NCBI RefSeq assembly: GCF_004803695.1
Contig: NZ_CP039393.1
Coordinates: 2,418,001-2,482,000 of the forward strand
Direction: 5' to 3'
DNA length: 64,000 nt
DNA from: Muribaculum gordoncarteri
GTDB taxonomy: Bacteria; Bacteroidota; Bacteroidia; Bacteroidales; Muribaculaceae
The position numbers and the translations under genes were made by a program. Position 1 is the first letter of the stretch. Each line of letters starts with the position of its first letter. This document shows, one piece after another, positions 43,973-54,190 of this stretch. Below the pieces are notes generated by a model that saw only the letters and a program-made list of their open reading frames with translations, was not told the origin of the DNA and made no database searches.

Positions 43973-44986
43973 ATGATGGAAATCGACACTCGATATATGA
44001 AGCGTGCCATCGAGCTTGCGCGACACGCGGGATTAGCCAACACATCGCCCAACCCCATGGTGGGTGCCGTGATAGTGCGCGACGGAATGATAATAGGCGA
44101 AGGCTACCACCGCCGATGCGGAGAGGGACACGCCGAGGTCAACGCCATCGCATCGGTATCGGACCCGGAGCTGCTCAAGGACTCGACAATCTACGTGACG
44201 CTCGAGCCATGCTCCCACTACGGCAAGACCCCGCCATGCTCGCAGCTCATAATCGACAAAGGCATACCTCGTGTAGTCGTAGGCTCGCTCGACCCCTACG
44301 AAAAAGTGAGCGGACGCGGAGTCAAGATGCTGCGTGACGCCGGCATCGAGGTGACGACCGGAGTTCTCGAAGATGAGTGCAGGGCCGTCAACCCGGTGTT
44401 TATGACAGCCCACTCGCTGCGCCGCCCCTGGGTAACGCTGAAATGGGCCCAAAGCGCCGATGGCTACATCGACAGGCTTCGCGACCCGTCACAGCCGCCC
44501 GCACAGCTGTCGACACCGCTCACCGCCACACTCATGCACCGTCAGCGCACGATGCATGACGCCATAATGGCGGGCAGCAGCACCGTGATAAGCGACAACC
44601 CCTCGCTCACGCCACGGCTATGGCCGGGACGCAACCCCAAGAGAGTCATAATGTCGCGTCACAACTCCATTCCAGCCGACTGCCGACTGCTCACCGACGG
44701 ACTGCCCGTCACCGTGTCACGCTCAGGGAGCGTAGCCGAAGAGCTTGAGAGGCTCTATGCCGAAGGGACGACATCGGTGCTCGTCGAGGGTGGCGCAAAG
44801 CTTTTGCAGTCGTTCATCGACGCGGGACTTTGGGACATGATGCGTGTCGAAACTTCGCCATTGACACTCGGCGAAGGCGTAAAAGCCCCCAAGGTCGATA
44901 AAATTCCCTCACAATCATTAACAATCGACAACAACCGCATCGACTATTTTGTCCGTGACGGCCTTCTTGGCGTTAAAAACCTATAA
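43973..44986 (+). CDS. ribD: Bifunctional riboflavin biosynthesis deaminase/reductase RibD
   Basis: 337 residues carrying out the second and third steps of riboflavin synthesis. The N-terminal zinc deaminase domain has HAEVNA (H53, E55) and PCSHYGKTPPC (C80, C89), with SPNPMVGAVIV near the start. The C-terminal NADPH reductase domain (about 145-337) includes TLKWAQSADGYID and LVEGGAKLLQSFI. Two adjacent ATGs (43973, 43976) make the exact start uncertain by one codon. It is divergent from prmC. Confidence 0.95.
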   Translation: MMEIDTRYMKRAIELARHAGLANTSPNPMVGAVIVRDGMIIGEGYHRRCGEGHAEVNAIASVSDPELLKDSTIYVTLEPCSHYGKTPPCSQLIIDKGIPRVVVGSLDPYEKVSGRGVKMLRDAGIEVTTGVLEDECRAVNPVFMTAHSLRRPWVTLKWAQSADGYIDRLRDPSQPPAQLSTPLTATLMHRQRTMHDAIMAGSSTVISDNPSLTPRLWPGRNPKRVIMSRHNSIPADCRLLTDGLPVTVSRSGSVAEELERLYAEGTTSVLVEGGAKLLQSFIDAGLWDMMRVETSPLTLGEGVKAPKVDKIPSQSLTIDNNRIDYFVRDGLLGVKNL

Positions 44987-45121
44987 AAAGCGTCAATATA
45001 GACCTAATTGTCTACATTTACGATGCCGATTTAAGGATAAATTGTAATTTTACGGTCAATTTTCACAATATGCTCAATGCGATTTTAGCAATAATCTCAC
45101 TTCAATTTATGAAATTGTTGC

Positions 45122-45129
45122 TAAATTTG
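45122..45129 (+). promoter_or_regulatory. -7 box for the DUF6242 gene
   Basis: TAAATTTG, 29 bases before the start codon. No clear TTG is present at the right distance. Confidence 0.5.
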
Positions 45130-45158
45130 CAGTTTGAAAAATAACGCCTGTATATAAT

Positions 45159-46688
45159 ATGACAAGAAAATTAACAGCATACGCTCTGATGGCAATCATG
45201 TTTGTCGCCTCTTTTACAGCGTGCAACAGCAGTGATCCCATAGAGATAGATGACAACGGCTATAACATCGAGGTGCTATATTCCAACACGGCCATAACCT
45301 CGTTCAGCCTTAAGCCTAACACAAAAGTACTTGCCAATCTCGACTCGGTATACTTTACAATAGACCTTGTGGGCGCACGCATATTCAATGCCCAGCCGCT
45401 CCCCTACGGCACAAAGATCACCAAGCTCCTTGCCGACATAGGCACCAACGGAAGCTCCAAGATAGAGGTGAAGGTGACCGACAGCAAGGTGATGAAGGAC
45501 ACAACACTCGTCTACAACACATCGTCGATCGACAGTATCGACTTCAGCGCCAATGTGTCGATCATCGTCACATCGCTCAACGAGCTGCAGAAGCGCACCT
45601 ACGACGTGAAGGTAAACGTTTACGATGTAAAGCCCGACTCACTCTACTGGGGCAAGACCGAATGGGCCAAGCTGACCGACAACGGCACTCCCAAAGCTCA
45701 GAAGGCTGTCGAATACCTCGACAAGGTGTACAGCTTCGTAAAGACCACCGACTACTCGCTCACCGTAATAGACGGTGACATGGAAACTACCGAAGCCGTG
45801 ACATTCCCGGCCGAACCCAACCTGCGCACTCTCACAGCGTCGTCCAATGCACTCTACGTGCTGTCGACCACAGGCGATATGTATAAGTCGACCGACGGCA
45901 AATCATGGAGCGCCACAGGCATGAAATGGAACCACATCTACGGCGGTTACGGCGACAAGATAATAGGCAACAAGTACGAAAACGGCAAATACATCCACAC
46001 AATGTATCCCGCCTCGGCCGACTTCACCGAAAGCGAAGTCGCAACCGACTGCCCCGTATCGGGCACCAGCGACATGCTGCTGTTTGACAACAAATGGAGC
46101 ACCAACCCGCAGACCCTCATGGTGGGCGGCCGCAAAGCCGACGGTTCACTGACAGGCGAAGCATGGGGATTTGACGGATCGAAATGGTCGCGCATCAGCG
46201 AAAAGAGCATCCCCACCCCCTGCGAAGGCATGTCACTCTTCCCCTACTTCACGTTCAAGACCTCGACATCCAACTGGCACGTGACCGAGTACACCACACT
46301 CTTTGCACTCGGCGGACGCAAAGCCGACGGCGTCAACTCACCCACCGTGTACATATCGCTCGACCAGGGCATAACATGGAAGGTAGCCGACGAGCTCGCC
46401 AAGTTGCCGATGTATATTCCGTCAATGGCCTATTCGCAGGCAATAGTGCGCAAGAGCATTCTCACCGCCCGCTCCGCTTCAGGCAAATGGCAGGAAACAG
46501 CGCCCATCGCCCTGCCGGCATGGTGGATGATCGCCGACAACGGAGCTTCAAGCCGCGCGATAGCACCCATAAAAGAGTGGGAATGCCCCTATGTATATCT
46601 ATACGGAGGTATCGACCGCTACGGCAATGTATGTAACACGGTTTGGCGCGGAGTCATAAACCGACTCACGTTCAAGCCGCTGCAATAA
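45159..46688 (+). CDS. DUF6242 lipoprotein
   Basis: 509 residues. The signal peptide MTRKLTAYALMAIMFVASFTAC is a lipoprotein signal with acylated C22. The N-terminal half is beta-rich (IEVLYSNTAITSFSLKPN), and the C-terminal half looks like a propeller with recurring ...VGGRKADGSLTGEAWGFDGSKW and ALGGRKADGVNSPTVYISLD blades. DUF6242 is a Bacteroidales envelope domain of unknown function. It heads a plus-strand row of envelope genes (barrel, uppS, bamA, ompH). Confidence 0.85.
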   Translation: MTRKLTAYALMAIMFVASFTACNSSDPIEIDDNGYNIEVLYSNTAITSFSLKPNTKVLANLDSVYFTIDLVGARIFNAQPLPYGTKITKLLADIGTNGSSKIEVKVTDSKVMKDTTLVYNTSSIDSIDFSANVSIIVTSLNELQKRTYDVKVNVYDVKPDSLYWGKTEWAKLTDNGTPKAQKAVEYLDKVYSFVKTTDYSLTVIDGDMETTEAVTFPAEPNLRTLTASSNALYVLSTTGDMYKSTDGKSWSATGMKWNHIYGGYGDKIIGNKYENGKYIHTMYPASADFTESEVATDCPVSGTSDMLLFDNKWSTNPQTLMVGGRKADGSLTGEAWGFDGSKWSRISEKSIPTPCEGMSLFPYFTFKTSTSNWHVTEYTTLFALGGRKADGVNSPTVYISLDQGITWKVADELAKLPMYIPSMAYSQAIVRKSILTARSASGKWQETAPIALPAWWMIADNGASSRAIAPIKEWECPYVYLYGGIDRYGNVCNTVWRGVINRLTFKPLQ

Positions 46689-46713
46689 GCCACAGCCAAT
46701 CGTCCTTCCGGCC

Positions 46714-47415
46714 ATGTCACGTTGCATCATAGCAAGTGCCGCCTCTTGGGCGATTGCCATCATATTGTCGGTAACGGCAACGCTGCCGACGCAAGCACAG
46801 GAAACGGCCTACCGATTTGACCTCGGAGCCGGACTCGGAACAAGCGGTTACCTCGGTGACGCCAACACGAGCAACTTCCTGAAGCATCCGGGCTTTGCCG
46901 CCCAGGTGAGCTTCCGCTACCTCATCGATCCCCGCTGGTCGATAAGAGCTACGCTTCTCACCGCCGGATTAAGCGGCAACAGTGCCGACATGACAAACGT
47001 TCTGCCCGGAGGGGCGGAATACCGATTCACCTCACAGGTCTACGACCTCGGAGCGCGAGTCGAATTCAACTTTTTGAACTACGGCATAGGCGAATCCTAC
47101 CGTAAGCTGAGCCGATGGAGCCCTTACATCGCACTGGGTGCGGGTGTCACGGTGGCATCGTCGGGAGGCACGTTTACGGCCATGAATCTGCCTATGGGTG
47201 CAGGAGTGAAGTACAAGCTGCAACAGCGCATCAATCTCGGGCTTGAATGGACTATGACAAAGGTGCTCGGCGATCGTGTCGACGGCGAAGTCCTCGACGA
47301 TCCCTACATGATCAAGAGCTCGTTTATCAAGAACACCGACTGGTACTCGACAATAATGATTACAATCAGTTACGAGATAGGTCAACGTTGCCGCAACTGC
47401 TTCTATATTGATTAA
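46714..47415 (+). CDS. DUF6089 outer membrane beta-barrel protein
   Basis: 233 residues with a signal peptide cut near TQAQ. The mature part is a small barrel: [40 protein letters not shown], and [16 protein letters not shown] with alternating residues, the DUF6089 pattern that precedes uppS and bamA in many Bacteroidota. Role unknown. It ends in two cysteines (CRNCFYID), an unusual end for a barrel protein. uppS starts 16 bases later. Confidence 0.85.
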   Translation: MSRCIIASAASWAIAIILSVTATLPTQAQETAYRFDLGAGLGTSGYLGDANTSNFLKHPGFAAQVSFRYLIDPRWSIRATLLTAGLSGNSADMTNVLPGGAEYRFTSQVYDLGARVEFNFLNYGIGESYRKLSRWSPYIALGAGVTVASSGGTFTAMNLPMGAGVKYKLQQRINLGLEWTMTKVLGDRVDGEVLDDPYMIKSSFIKNTDWYSTIMITISYEIGQRCRNCFYID

Positions 47416-47431
47416 ACATAAACGACCGACA

Positions 47432-48178
47432 ATGTCACGGAACCACAACATAGACCCCAAGCGACTTCCGCGTCACGTAGCCATCATCATGGACGGCAAC
47501 GGACGCTGGGCACGTGCACGCGGCCTCGACCGATCGGAGGGCCACGTGGAAGGGGTAAATACTGTGCGCAAGATTACCGAAGCCGCTTCGGAAATCGGCA
47601 TAAAGTACCTGACACTTTACACTTTCTCGACCGAAAACTGGAACCGTCCGCAGGAGGAAGTCGACGCTCTGATGAACCTCATAGTCATCGCAATCGAGCG
47701 TGAAACCGCCGACCTGATAAAGAACAACGTGCGACTGACAATGATAGGCGACTTCGGACGAATGCCCGACTTTGCCCGCCGCCGTCTTAGCAAGTGCATG
47801 GACGACACCGCCCAATGCACCGGGCTCACTCTCGTGCTCGCCCTGAGCTACTCGTCGCGATGGGAGATAACCGAGGCCGTGCGCAACATCGCCGCAAAGG
47901 TACAGGCCGGAAGCCTCGACCCCGACGACATCACCGACGACACCATCAGCCGCAACCTGTCGACCGCCGACATGCCCGACCCCGACCTGCTCATACGCAC
48001 CGGCGGCGACTTCCGCGTGAGCAACTTCCTGCTGTGGCAGATTGCCTACAGCGAAATATATGTCACCTCTACCTACTGGCCCGACTTCACCAAGGACGAC
48101 TTTCTTGACGCCCTGGAGCAATTTCAGTCGCGCGAGCGCAGGTTTGGCCTCACAAGCGACCAGGTGCAACAACAATAA
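47432..48178 (+). CDS. uppS: Isoprenyl transferase (undecaprenyl diphosphate synthase)
   Basis: 248 residues making the C55 lipid carrier for peptidoglycan and surface glycans by cis-prenyl condensation. The diphosphate-binding motif MDGNGRWA includes D21; [13 protein letters not shown] and the C-terminal dimer motif [19 protein letters not shown] are intact. ATG 47432 was chosen; a TTG at 47408 would overlap the barrel gene. bamA follows after 47 bases. Confidence 0.95.
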   Translation: MSRNHNIDPKRLPRHVAIIMDGNGRWARARGLDRSEGHVEGVNTVRKITEAASEIGIKYLTLYTFSTENWNRPQEEVDALMNLIVIAIERETADLIKNNVRLTMIGDFGRMPDFARRRLSKCMDDTAQCTGLTLVLALSYSSRWEITEAVRNIAAKVQAGSLDPDDITDDTISRNLSTADMPDPDLLIRTGGDFRVSNFLLWQIAYSEIYVTSTYWPDFTKDDFLDALEQFQSRERRFGLTSDQVQQQ

Positions 48179-48225
48179 ACAACAATAACGACAAAACAAG
48201 ATAATAAATCACTCAAAGTCAGATT

Positions 48226-50847
48226 ATGCGTCATCAGCTGCTAATCATATTAATCGCTCTCTTCAGTGCAAGTTCATTCGCACAGAATGCCCCCACTGAC
48301 ACCGTCTACAACCCTAAGATAATCTACACCGGAATGCCGAGCACCTACGAAATCGCAGGCATCAAGGTAACCGGAGTACCCAACTACGAGGACGACATCG
48401 TGATAGGATACTCGGGACTCAACGTAGGCGACTTCATCGAAATACCCGGTAACGACATAACCAACGCCGCAAAACGATTTGCCCGTCAGGGACTCTTCTC
48501 GTCGATTCAGATAAAGGTCGAGAAGATGTATGGCGACAAGGTGTGGCTCGAATTCGCACTGAAGCCGCAGCCCCGCATCGCAGCCATAAACTACCACGGC
48601 ACAAGCGGCGGTGAGCGCAAGGATCTCGAAGAGAAGCTGCAGCTGATGAAGGGTAACCAGATAACCCCCAACATCGTAAACCGCGCAAAGCAGATAATAA
48701 AGGCCTTCTACTCGCAGAAGGGCTTCGGTAACGCCGATGTGCGCATCGAGCAGACTCCCGACCTGTCGGCACCCGGCGAAGACATTGTCGACATCTATGT
48801 CAACAAGAACAACAAGGTGAAGGTACACAAAATCTACATCGACGGCAACGAGGTGTTGAGCGACAACGCCATCCAGCGCACGATGAAGAAGACCAACGAG
48901 AAGGGCAAGCTCATCAACCTCTTCCGCCAGAAGAAATTTGTTGAAAGCGACTTCCAGGACGACTTGAACCGCATCATCGAAAAGTATAACGAAAAGGGCT
49001 ACCGTGACGCAAAAATCCTGAGCGACAGCGTAGTCCCCTACGACGACAAGACCGTCGACGTCTACATCACCCTTGAAGAGGGCAAGAAGTACTACATCAG
49101 CTCAATCGACTGGGTGGGCAACACCGTCTATCCGAGCGACTTCCTTGACTATGTACTCGACATGAAGCCCGGCGATGTCTACAACCAGAAGATTCTCGAG
49201 AAGCGCACCGACCCCAACAAGGGCGATGACGACAACATACCCAACATCTATCAAAATCAGGGTTATCTCTTCTATCAGCTCATACCCATCGAGAAGAACG
49301 TACACGGCGACTCAATCGCCCTTGAGATGAGAATGATCGAGGGACCAAAGGCCACCATCAACAACGTGATCATCAACGGTAACGACCGCCTTTATGAAAA
49401 GGTCATACGCCGTGAGCTGTTTGTAAAGCCCGGTGAGCTGTTCAACAAGCAGGACCTCATCCGCTCGGCCCGCGAAATAGCCCAGACAGGCCACTTCGAC
49501 CCCGAAAACATGGACATACGCCCCGAGCCTAACGCAGAGAACGGTACAGTCGACATCATCTTCGACCTCGAGTCAAAGGCCAACGACCAGATTGAGGTGT
49601 CGTTCGGTTGGGGACAGACCGGTCTTATCGGTAAACTCGCCCTCAAGTTCACCAACTTCTCAATCAAGAACCTGTTCAACCCCGGCTCCTACAAGGGACT
49701 CATACCTCAGGGTGAAGGACAGACATTCACCATCAGCGCACAGACCAACGCAAAATACTATCAGAGCTACGCAATATCGTTCCTCGACCCGTGGTTTGGC
49801 GGCAAGCGACCCAACTCGCTATCCATCTCGGCATGGTACAGCCGTCAGACCGGTATCAACTCCTCGTTCTACAACCGTCGCTGGATGAACTCAGGCTACG
49901 GCTACGGCGGCATGTGGGGAGGCTATTTGGGCAACGACTATTACCAAAGTACCATCGAAGATGCCTACGACCCCAACAAGGTACTCCAGATGGTGGGTAT
50001 CAACGTAGGTATCGGTAAGCGACTCCACTGGCCCGATGACGCATTCACATTCCAGGCCGAAATCGGCTATCAGTGGTACTACCTCAAGAACTGGGATTAC
50101 CTCTATTATATGAACAACGGTACATCCAACTCGATTGTACTCGGTCTTACTCTCGCCCGTCAGTCAATCGACCAGCCGCTCTACACCCGCCGCGGATCAA
50201 TCTTCTCGGTAAACCTTCAGCTCACTCCTCCTGCATCGCTCTTCAGCGGCAAGAAGGACTGGGAGAAGCTCTACAAGGAGAACACCGTCGAGTCGAAGAA
50301 GCAGCTCTACCGCTGGATCGAGTACTGGAAGCTCCGCATCAAGTCACGCACCTATACACCGCTCACCGACCCCGACGGCAAGTGGACCCTCGTGCTCATG
50401 ACCCGCGCCGACTTCGGATTGCTCGGCAGCTACAACAAGTGGCTGAAGTCACCGTTCGAAACATTCTACGTGGGTGGTGACGGTATGTCGGGCTCCTACA
50501 CCTACGCAACCGAAACCATCGGTCTTCGCGGTTACGAGAACGGACAGTTCACCCCCTGGACCAAGGAAGGCTACGCCTACTCGCGTGTCGGAGTCGAGTT
50601 GCACTTCCCCTTCATGCTGTCGGCATCGACCACCATCTACGGTCTTACATTCCTCGAAGCCGGTAACGCATGGACCGATGTCAAGAGCTTCTCGCCCTTC
50701 GACCTCAAGCGCAGTGCCGGTGCCGGTGTGCGCATCTATCTGCCTATGGTGGGTATGATGGGTATCGACTGGGCCTACGGTTTCGACACCGTATTCGGCC
50801 GCAAGGGAGGAAGCCAATTCCACTTCATCCTCGGTCAGGAGTTCTAA
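48226..50847 (+). CDS. bamA: Outer membrane protein assembly factor BamA
   Basis: 873 residues: signal peptide (cut near SFAQ), five POTRA domains (about 40-440, with recurring ...KVHKIYIDGNEVLSD-like strands), and a C-terminal 16-strand barrel. The lid-loop motif is visible as LRGYENGQF and the last strand is QFHFILGQEF, ending in Phe. It is the essential insertase for outer-membrane barrels. The two downstream OmpH/Skp chaperones match the pattern seen in most Gram-negatives. Confidence 0.96.
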   Translation: MRHQLLIILIALFSASSFAQNAPTDTVYNPKIIYTGMPSTYEIAGIKVTGVPNYEDDIVIGYSGLNVGDFIEIPGNDITNAAKRFARQGLFSSIQIKVEKMYGDKVWLEFALKPQPRIAAINYHGTSGGERKDLEEKLQLMKGNQITPNIVNRAKQIIKAFYSQKGFGNADVRIEQTPDLSAPGEDIVDIYVNKNNKVKVHKIYIDGNEVLSDNAIQRTMKKTNEKGKLINLFRQKKFVESDFQDDLNRIIEKYNEKGYRDAKILSDSVVPYDDKTVDVYITLEEGKKYYISSIDWVGNTVYPSDFLDYVLDMKPGDVYNQKILEKRTDPNKGDDDNIPNIYQNQGYLFYQLIPIEKNVHGDSIALEMRMIEGPKATINNVIINGNDRLYEKVIRRELFVKPGELFNKQDLIRSAREIAQTGHFDPENMDIRPEPNAENGTVDIIFDLESKANDQIEVSFGWGQTGLIGKLALKFTNFSIKNLFNPGSYKGLIPQGEGQTFTISAQTNAKYYQSYAISFLDPWFGGKRPNSLSISAWYSRQTGINSSFYNRRWMNSGYGYGGMWGGYLGNDYYQSTIEDAYDPNKVLQMVGINVGIGKRLHWPDDAFTFQAEIGYQWYYLKNWDYLYYMNNGTSNSIVLGLTLARQSIDQPLYTRRGSIFSVNLQLTPPASLFSGKKDWEKLYKENTVESKKQLYRWIEYWKLRIKSRTYTPLTDPDGKWTLVLMTRADFGLLGSYNKWLKSPFETFYVGGDGMSGSYTYATETIGLRGYENGQFTPWTKEGYAYSRVGVELHFPFMLSASTTIYGLTFLEAGNAWTDVKSFSPFDLKRSAGAGVRIYLPMVGMMGIDWAYGFDTVFGRKGGSQFHFILGQEF

Positions 50848-50922
50848 AAATTCTTAAAAAGGATAAACCAAATTCGCGCCCAAGCGTCATATTATCATAA
50901 ACCCATTTAATTGAATCACAAC

Positions 50923-51438
50923 ATGAAAAAATTGACAATCGCGCTCATCGCAATAATGGCTTGCGTATTTGGCGCATCGGCACAGAAGTTTGCGCTCATC
51001 GACATGGAGTATATCCTAAAGAACATACCGGCTTATGAAGTAGCCAACCAACAGCTCGACCAACTGTCGCAACGCTGGCAGAAAGAGGTCGAGGCCAAAG
51101 CTACCGAAGCCCAGAACATGTACAAGAGTTTCCAGAACGACATGGTGTTCATGACCGATGAACAGAAGTCGCAGAAAGAGGCTCAGATCGTGGCCAAGGA
51201 GAAAGAGGCCACCGAACTTCGCTACAAGTATTTCGGTCCCGAAGGCGAACTGTTCAAGAAGCGCCAGTCGCTCATAGCTCCCATTCAGGACGAAATTTAC
51301 AACGCAGTGAAAAAAGTGAGCGAGGAACGCGGCTACATGTGCATCTTCGACCGCGCATCGTCGGCCAACATAATCTTTGCGTCACCGCGCATCGATGTGA
51401 GCAACGAGGTTCTTGCCAAGCTGGGTATAGGCAACTAA
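50923..51438 (+). CDS. OmpH/Skp-family periplasmic chaperone, copy 1
   Basis: 171 residues from ATG 50923 with a signal peptide (MKKLTIALIAIMACVFGASA). The mature chain has the Skp plan: beta strand FALIDMEYILKNIP, long coiled coil (about 40-115, rich in Gln, Lys and Glu), and closing strands CIFDRAS...IIFASPRIDVSNEVLAKLGI. It escorts unfolded barrel proteins to BamA. It lies 75 bases after bamA; a second copy follows with its own promoter. Confidence 0.9.
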   Translation: MKKLTIALIAIMACVFGASAQKFALIDMEYILKNIPAYEVANQQLDQLSQRWQKEVEAKATEAQNMYKSFQNDMVFMTDEQKSQKEAQIVAKEKEATELRYKYFGPEGELFKKRQSLIAPIQDEIYNAVKKVSEERGYMCIFDRASSANIIFASPRIDVSNEVLAKLGIGN

Positions 51439-51457
51439 GCATTTTTGCTTGCGTCCA

Positions 51458-51489
51458 TTGGCATAAATCAATATAGTTTATTATCTTTG
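51458..51489 (+). promoter_or_regulatory. Promoter between the two OmpH genes
   Basis: TTG 51458-51460, 21-base spacer, and TATCTTTG 51482-51489 fit the consensus well. The second OmpH gene can therefore be expressed apart from bamA. Confidence 0.7.
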
Positions 51490-51538
51490 CAACGACAAAT
51501 TAACTTAACCGGAAAATTTTAACAATTCTAAAGCCGAT

Positions 51539-52033
51539 ATGAAGAAAATTTTACTCGCTCTCCTTGTAGCGATTCCTATGTTTGCCTTTGCGCAGGCTCC
51601 CAAATTCGGTGTTGTAAACACCCAGACCATCGCCGAGGCAATGCCCGAACTCAAAGCAGCTCAGGAGCAGGTTCAGGCCTCAACCCAGAAGTATGAAGAA
51701 GAGCTCAAGAAGCTTCAGGAAAAGATTGAAAAAGACTTTGCCGACTTTCAGGCTCTCGACGCCAGCACTCCCGAGTCAATCAAGGAGCGCCGCATGCAGG
51801 ACATCCAGCAGCAGGAGCAGAAGATGCAGCAGTTCCACTCTACCGCCATGCAGGACCTTCAGCGTCAGCAGGCAGCCCTGATGGCTCCCATCCAGGAGAA
51901 GATTCAGAGCGCCATCCAGGCAGTAGGTAAGGAGAACAACCTCACATTCATCTTCGAGAGCAACGTTCCCCTCTATGTAGGCACCGATGTTACCGATGTA
52001 ACTTCAATGGTGCGCACAAAGCTCGGTATCTGA
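51539..52033 (+). CDS. OmpH/Skp-family periplasmic chaperone, copy 2
   Basis: 164 residues, signal peptide MKKILLALLVAIPMFAFAQ. Same plan as copy 1: FGVVNTQTIAEAMPELKAA, a coiled coil very rich in Gln (about 45-110, IQQQEQKMQQFHS), and LTFIFESNVPLYVGTDVTDVT. Sequence is clearly diverged from copy 1, so this is an old duplication. It has its own promoter and is closed by a terminator. Confidence 0.9.
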   Translation: MKKILLALLVAIPMFAFAQAPKFGVVNTQTIAEAMPELKAAQEQVQASTQKYEEELKKLQEKIEKDFADFQALDASTPESIKERRMQDIQQQEQKMQQFHSTAMQDLQRQQAALMAPIQEKIQSAIQAVGKENNLTFIFESNVPLYVGTDVTDVTSMVRTKLGI

Positions 52034-52062
52034 TAATCCGACTTTCATCGACCTAAAAGCAC

Positions 52063-52098
52063 AATAGGCCGCTCCCTTAACCGGTGCGGCCTATTTTT
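52063..52098 (+). terminator. Terminator of the bamA-ompH row
   Basis: A perfect 10-bp stem (52063-52072 with 52086-52095) ending in a run of five T (52094-52098). Confidence 0.88.
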
Positions 52099-52160
52099 CA
52101 ATAATCCCACCTGCAAATCGAGCAACCGACTTCGCGCGATTTCACGTAACGAAATGCCGA

Positions 52161-53015
52161 ATGGATAAATCAACCGCCAACAACCAACACAGTGTACCCG
52201 GGCCTATAGGAGTCTTCGATTCAGGCTACGGCGGACTCACAATCCTCAACCAGATAAGGGAGCTGCTGCCGCAGTATGACTACATATATCTCGGCGACAA
52301 CGCACGTGCGCCCTACGGCACGCGCTCGTTTGACATCGTGTACCGCTTCACGCTCGAAGCCGTGCGCTACCTCTTCGACCAAGGATGTCATCTGGTGATT
52401 CTCGCCTGCAACACCGCATCGGCCAAGGCGCTTCGCACGATTCAGCAGAACGACTTGCCGCTCATCGATCCCGACCGCCGCGTGCTCGGCGTCATACGCC
52501 CCACCGTCGAGAAGGTGGGCGAAATATCGCGCAACGGCAACATAGGCATCGTGGGCACGCCCGGCACAATACGCAGCGGCAGTTACGAGCTCGAGATAAC
52601 CAAGCTGCATCCCACGTTTCACACCTACACCCAGGCATGTCCCATGTGGGTGCCGCTCGTTGAAAACCGCGAAGCCTCGTCGCCCGGCGCCGACTACTTC
52701 GTCAAGCAGGAGGTCGACCGACTAATGGCCAAAGAGCCGGCCATCGATACTATCATACTCGGTTGCACCCACTATCCGCTGCTCTACGACAAGATACGCC
52801 GTTATGTGCCCGAAAGCGCACGTGTGCTTCCGCAAGGCGAAATTGTTGCCGAGAGCCTCGTCGCCTACCTGAAGCGTCATCCCGAGATGGAGGCGAAGTG
52901 CAGCAAGGGCGGCACATGCAGTTACCGCACGACCGAGAGTCCCGACAAATTTGCCGAACTGGCGTCGCTCTTCATCGGAGCGCCCGTCACGGCTACACAA
53001 ATCGACTGCCTATGA
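52161..53015 (+). CDS. murI: Glutamate racemase
   Basis: 284 residues supplying D-glutamate for peptidoglycan. The catalytic cysteines are C83 (ACNTAS) and C202 (GCTHYPLL), with IGVFDSGYGGLTIL near the start and YLGDNARAPYG. The last ~40 residues extend beyond the minimal enzyme. The stop overlaps the next start (ATGA at 53012-53015), so murI is translationally coupled to the epimerase gene. Confidence 0.95.
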   Translation: MDKSTANNQHSVPGPIGVFDSGYGGLTILNQIRELLPQYDYIYLGDNARAPYGTRSFDIVYRFTLEAVRYLFDQGCHLVILACNTASAKALRTIQQNDLPLIDPDRRVLGVIRPTVEKVGEISRNGNIGIVGTPGTIRSGSYELEITKLHPTFHTYTQACPMWVPLVENREASSPGADYFVKQEVDRLMAKEPAIDTIILGCTHYPLLYDKIRRYVPESARVLPQGEIVAESLVAYLKRHPEMEAKCSKGGTCSYRTTESPDKFAELASLFIGAPVTATQIDCL

Positions 53016-54181
53016 AGCGAAAAGTGTGCATTGCAACCGGAACCCGTGCCGAATGGGGCCTGCTGAGCGGCATTGCCCGTGAGCTCGCGTCGCGCGACGA
53101 CATCGAGCTGCAGCTGCTCGTGACCAACATGCACCTCAGCGACCGTTACGGACACACCGTCGACGAAATCATCGCCGACGGATTTACCGTCGATGCCGAA
53201 GTGCCCATGCTCAACGACAACGACGATGACAGCGCGGCAGCCACCGTGCGATCCATGAGCCGGTGCATGGCCGGAACAGCCGATGCCCTGAGCCGACTGT
53301 CGCCCGACCTGCTTGTTGTGCTCGGCGACCGTTACGAGATGCTCACCGTGGCCTCGGCGGCATTGATTTTCCGAATACCCATAGTACACATTGCCGGAGG
53401 CGAAATATCGGAAGGAGCCTACGACGACAGCATACGCCACGCCATAACAAAGATGGCGTCACTACACCTGACGGCCACCGAGGAAAACCGCAATCGCGTA
53501 ATCCAGATGGGTGAAGAACCGCAACGTGTCATAAACACAGGCGCGATAGGCGTGTACAACATCATTCATGAACCTGTCATGTCACGCGAGGAGCTTGAAG
53601 AGTCGATAGGCATGACCGTCGACCGCAACACGCTGCTCGTGACCTATCATCCGGCGACGCTCGACCCTACGCCCGTGAATCAACAATGCGCCGCGCTTCT
53701 TGAAGCTCTCGACCGCTTCCCCGACAACAATGTCATAATCACCTACCCCAACAGCGACACCGCCGGACAGGTGATAATCGACATGATCGAGCGTTACGCC
53801 GCCACCCGGCAGCATCGCGTCAAGGTGGTGCCTTCACTTGGCAAACGGCGTTACCTCTCGGCACTGCACTATGCAGGCGCGGTTGTTGGCAACTCGTCGA
53901 GCGGCATCGTGGAGGTGCCTTCGATGCACATCCCCACAGTCGACATAGGCATACGCCAGCGCGGACGGCTCGCCGCTTCGTCGGTGCGTCACTACAGTTG
54001 CACGCCCGACGACATAGCACGTGGAATCGCATATTCGCTCAGCGAGGAAGGGCGCAACGAGGCCGCCGTCGCCGAAAATCCCTACGCAAAGCCCGATACA
54101 TTGCGACTTATAGTCGATGCGATAGCCAACACCCCGTTGTCGGAGCTATCGGGAAAGAAGTTTCACGACATTCACCATTGA
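53012..54181 (+). CDS. Hydrolysing UDP/GDP-GlcNAc 2-epimerase (NeuC/LegG-like)
   Basis: 389 residues from MKRKVCIATGTRAEWGLLSG. The motifs VLGDRYEMLTVASAALIFRIPIVHIAGGE and GNSSSGIVEVPS are those of the hydrolysing branch, which releases the nucleotide and gives ManNAc (NeuC, sialic acid path) or 2,4-diacetamido-trideoxymannose (LegG, legionaminic acid path). The PtmE-like gene two downstream favours the legionaminic type. It overlaps murI by four bases; the cytidylyltransferase gene starts ten bases later. Confidence 0.88.
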   Translation: MKRKVCIATGTRAEWGLLSGIARELASRDDIELQLLVTNMHLSDRYGHTVDEIIADGFTVDAEVPMLNDNDDDSAAATVRSMSRCMAGTADALSRLSPDLLVVLGDRYEMLTVASAALIFRIPIVHIAGGEISEGAYDDSIRHAITKMASLHLTATEENRNRVIQMGEEPQRVINTGAIGVYNIIHEPVMSREELEESIGMTVDRNTLLVTYHPATLDPTPVNQQCAALLEALDRFPDNNVIITYPNSDTAGQVIIDMIERYAATRQHRVKVVPSLGKRRYLSALHYAGAVVGNSSSGIVEVPSMHIPTVDIGIRQRGRLAASSVRHYSCTPDDIARGIAYSLSEEGRNEAAVAENPYAKPDTLRLIVDAIANTPLSELSGKKFHDIHH

Positions 54182-54190
54182 CACCATAGT

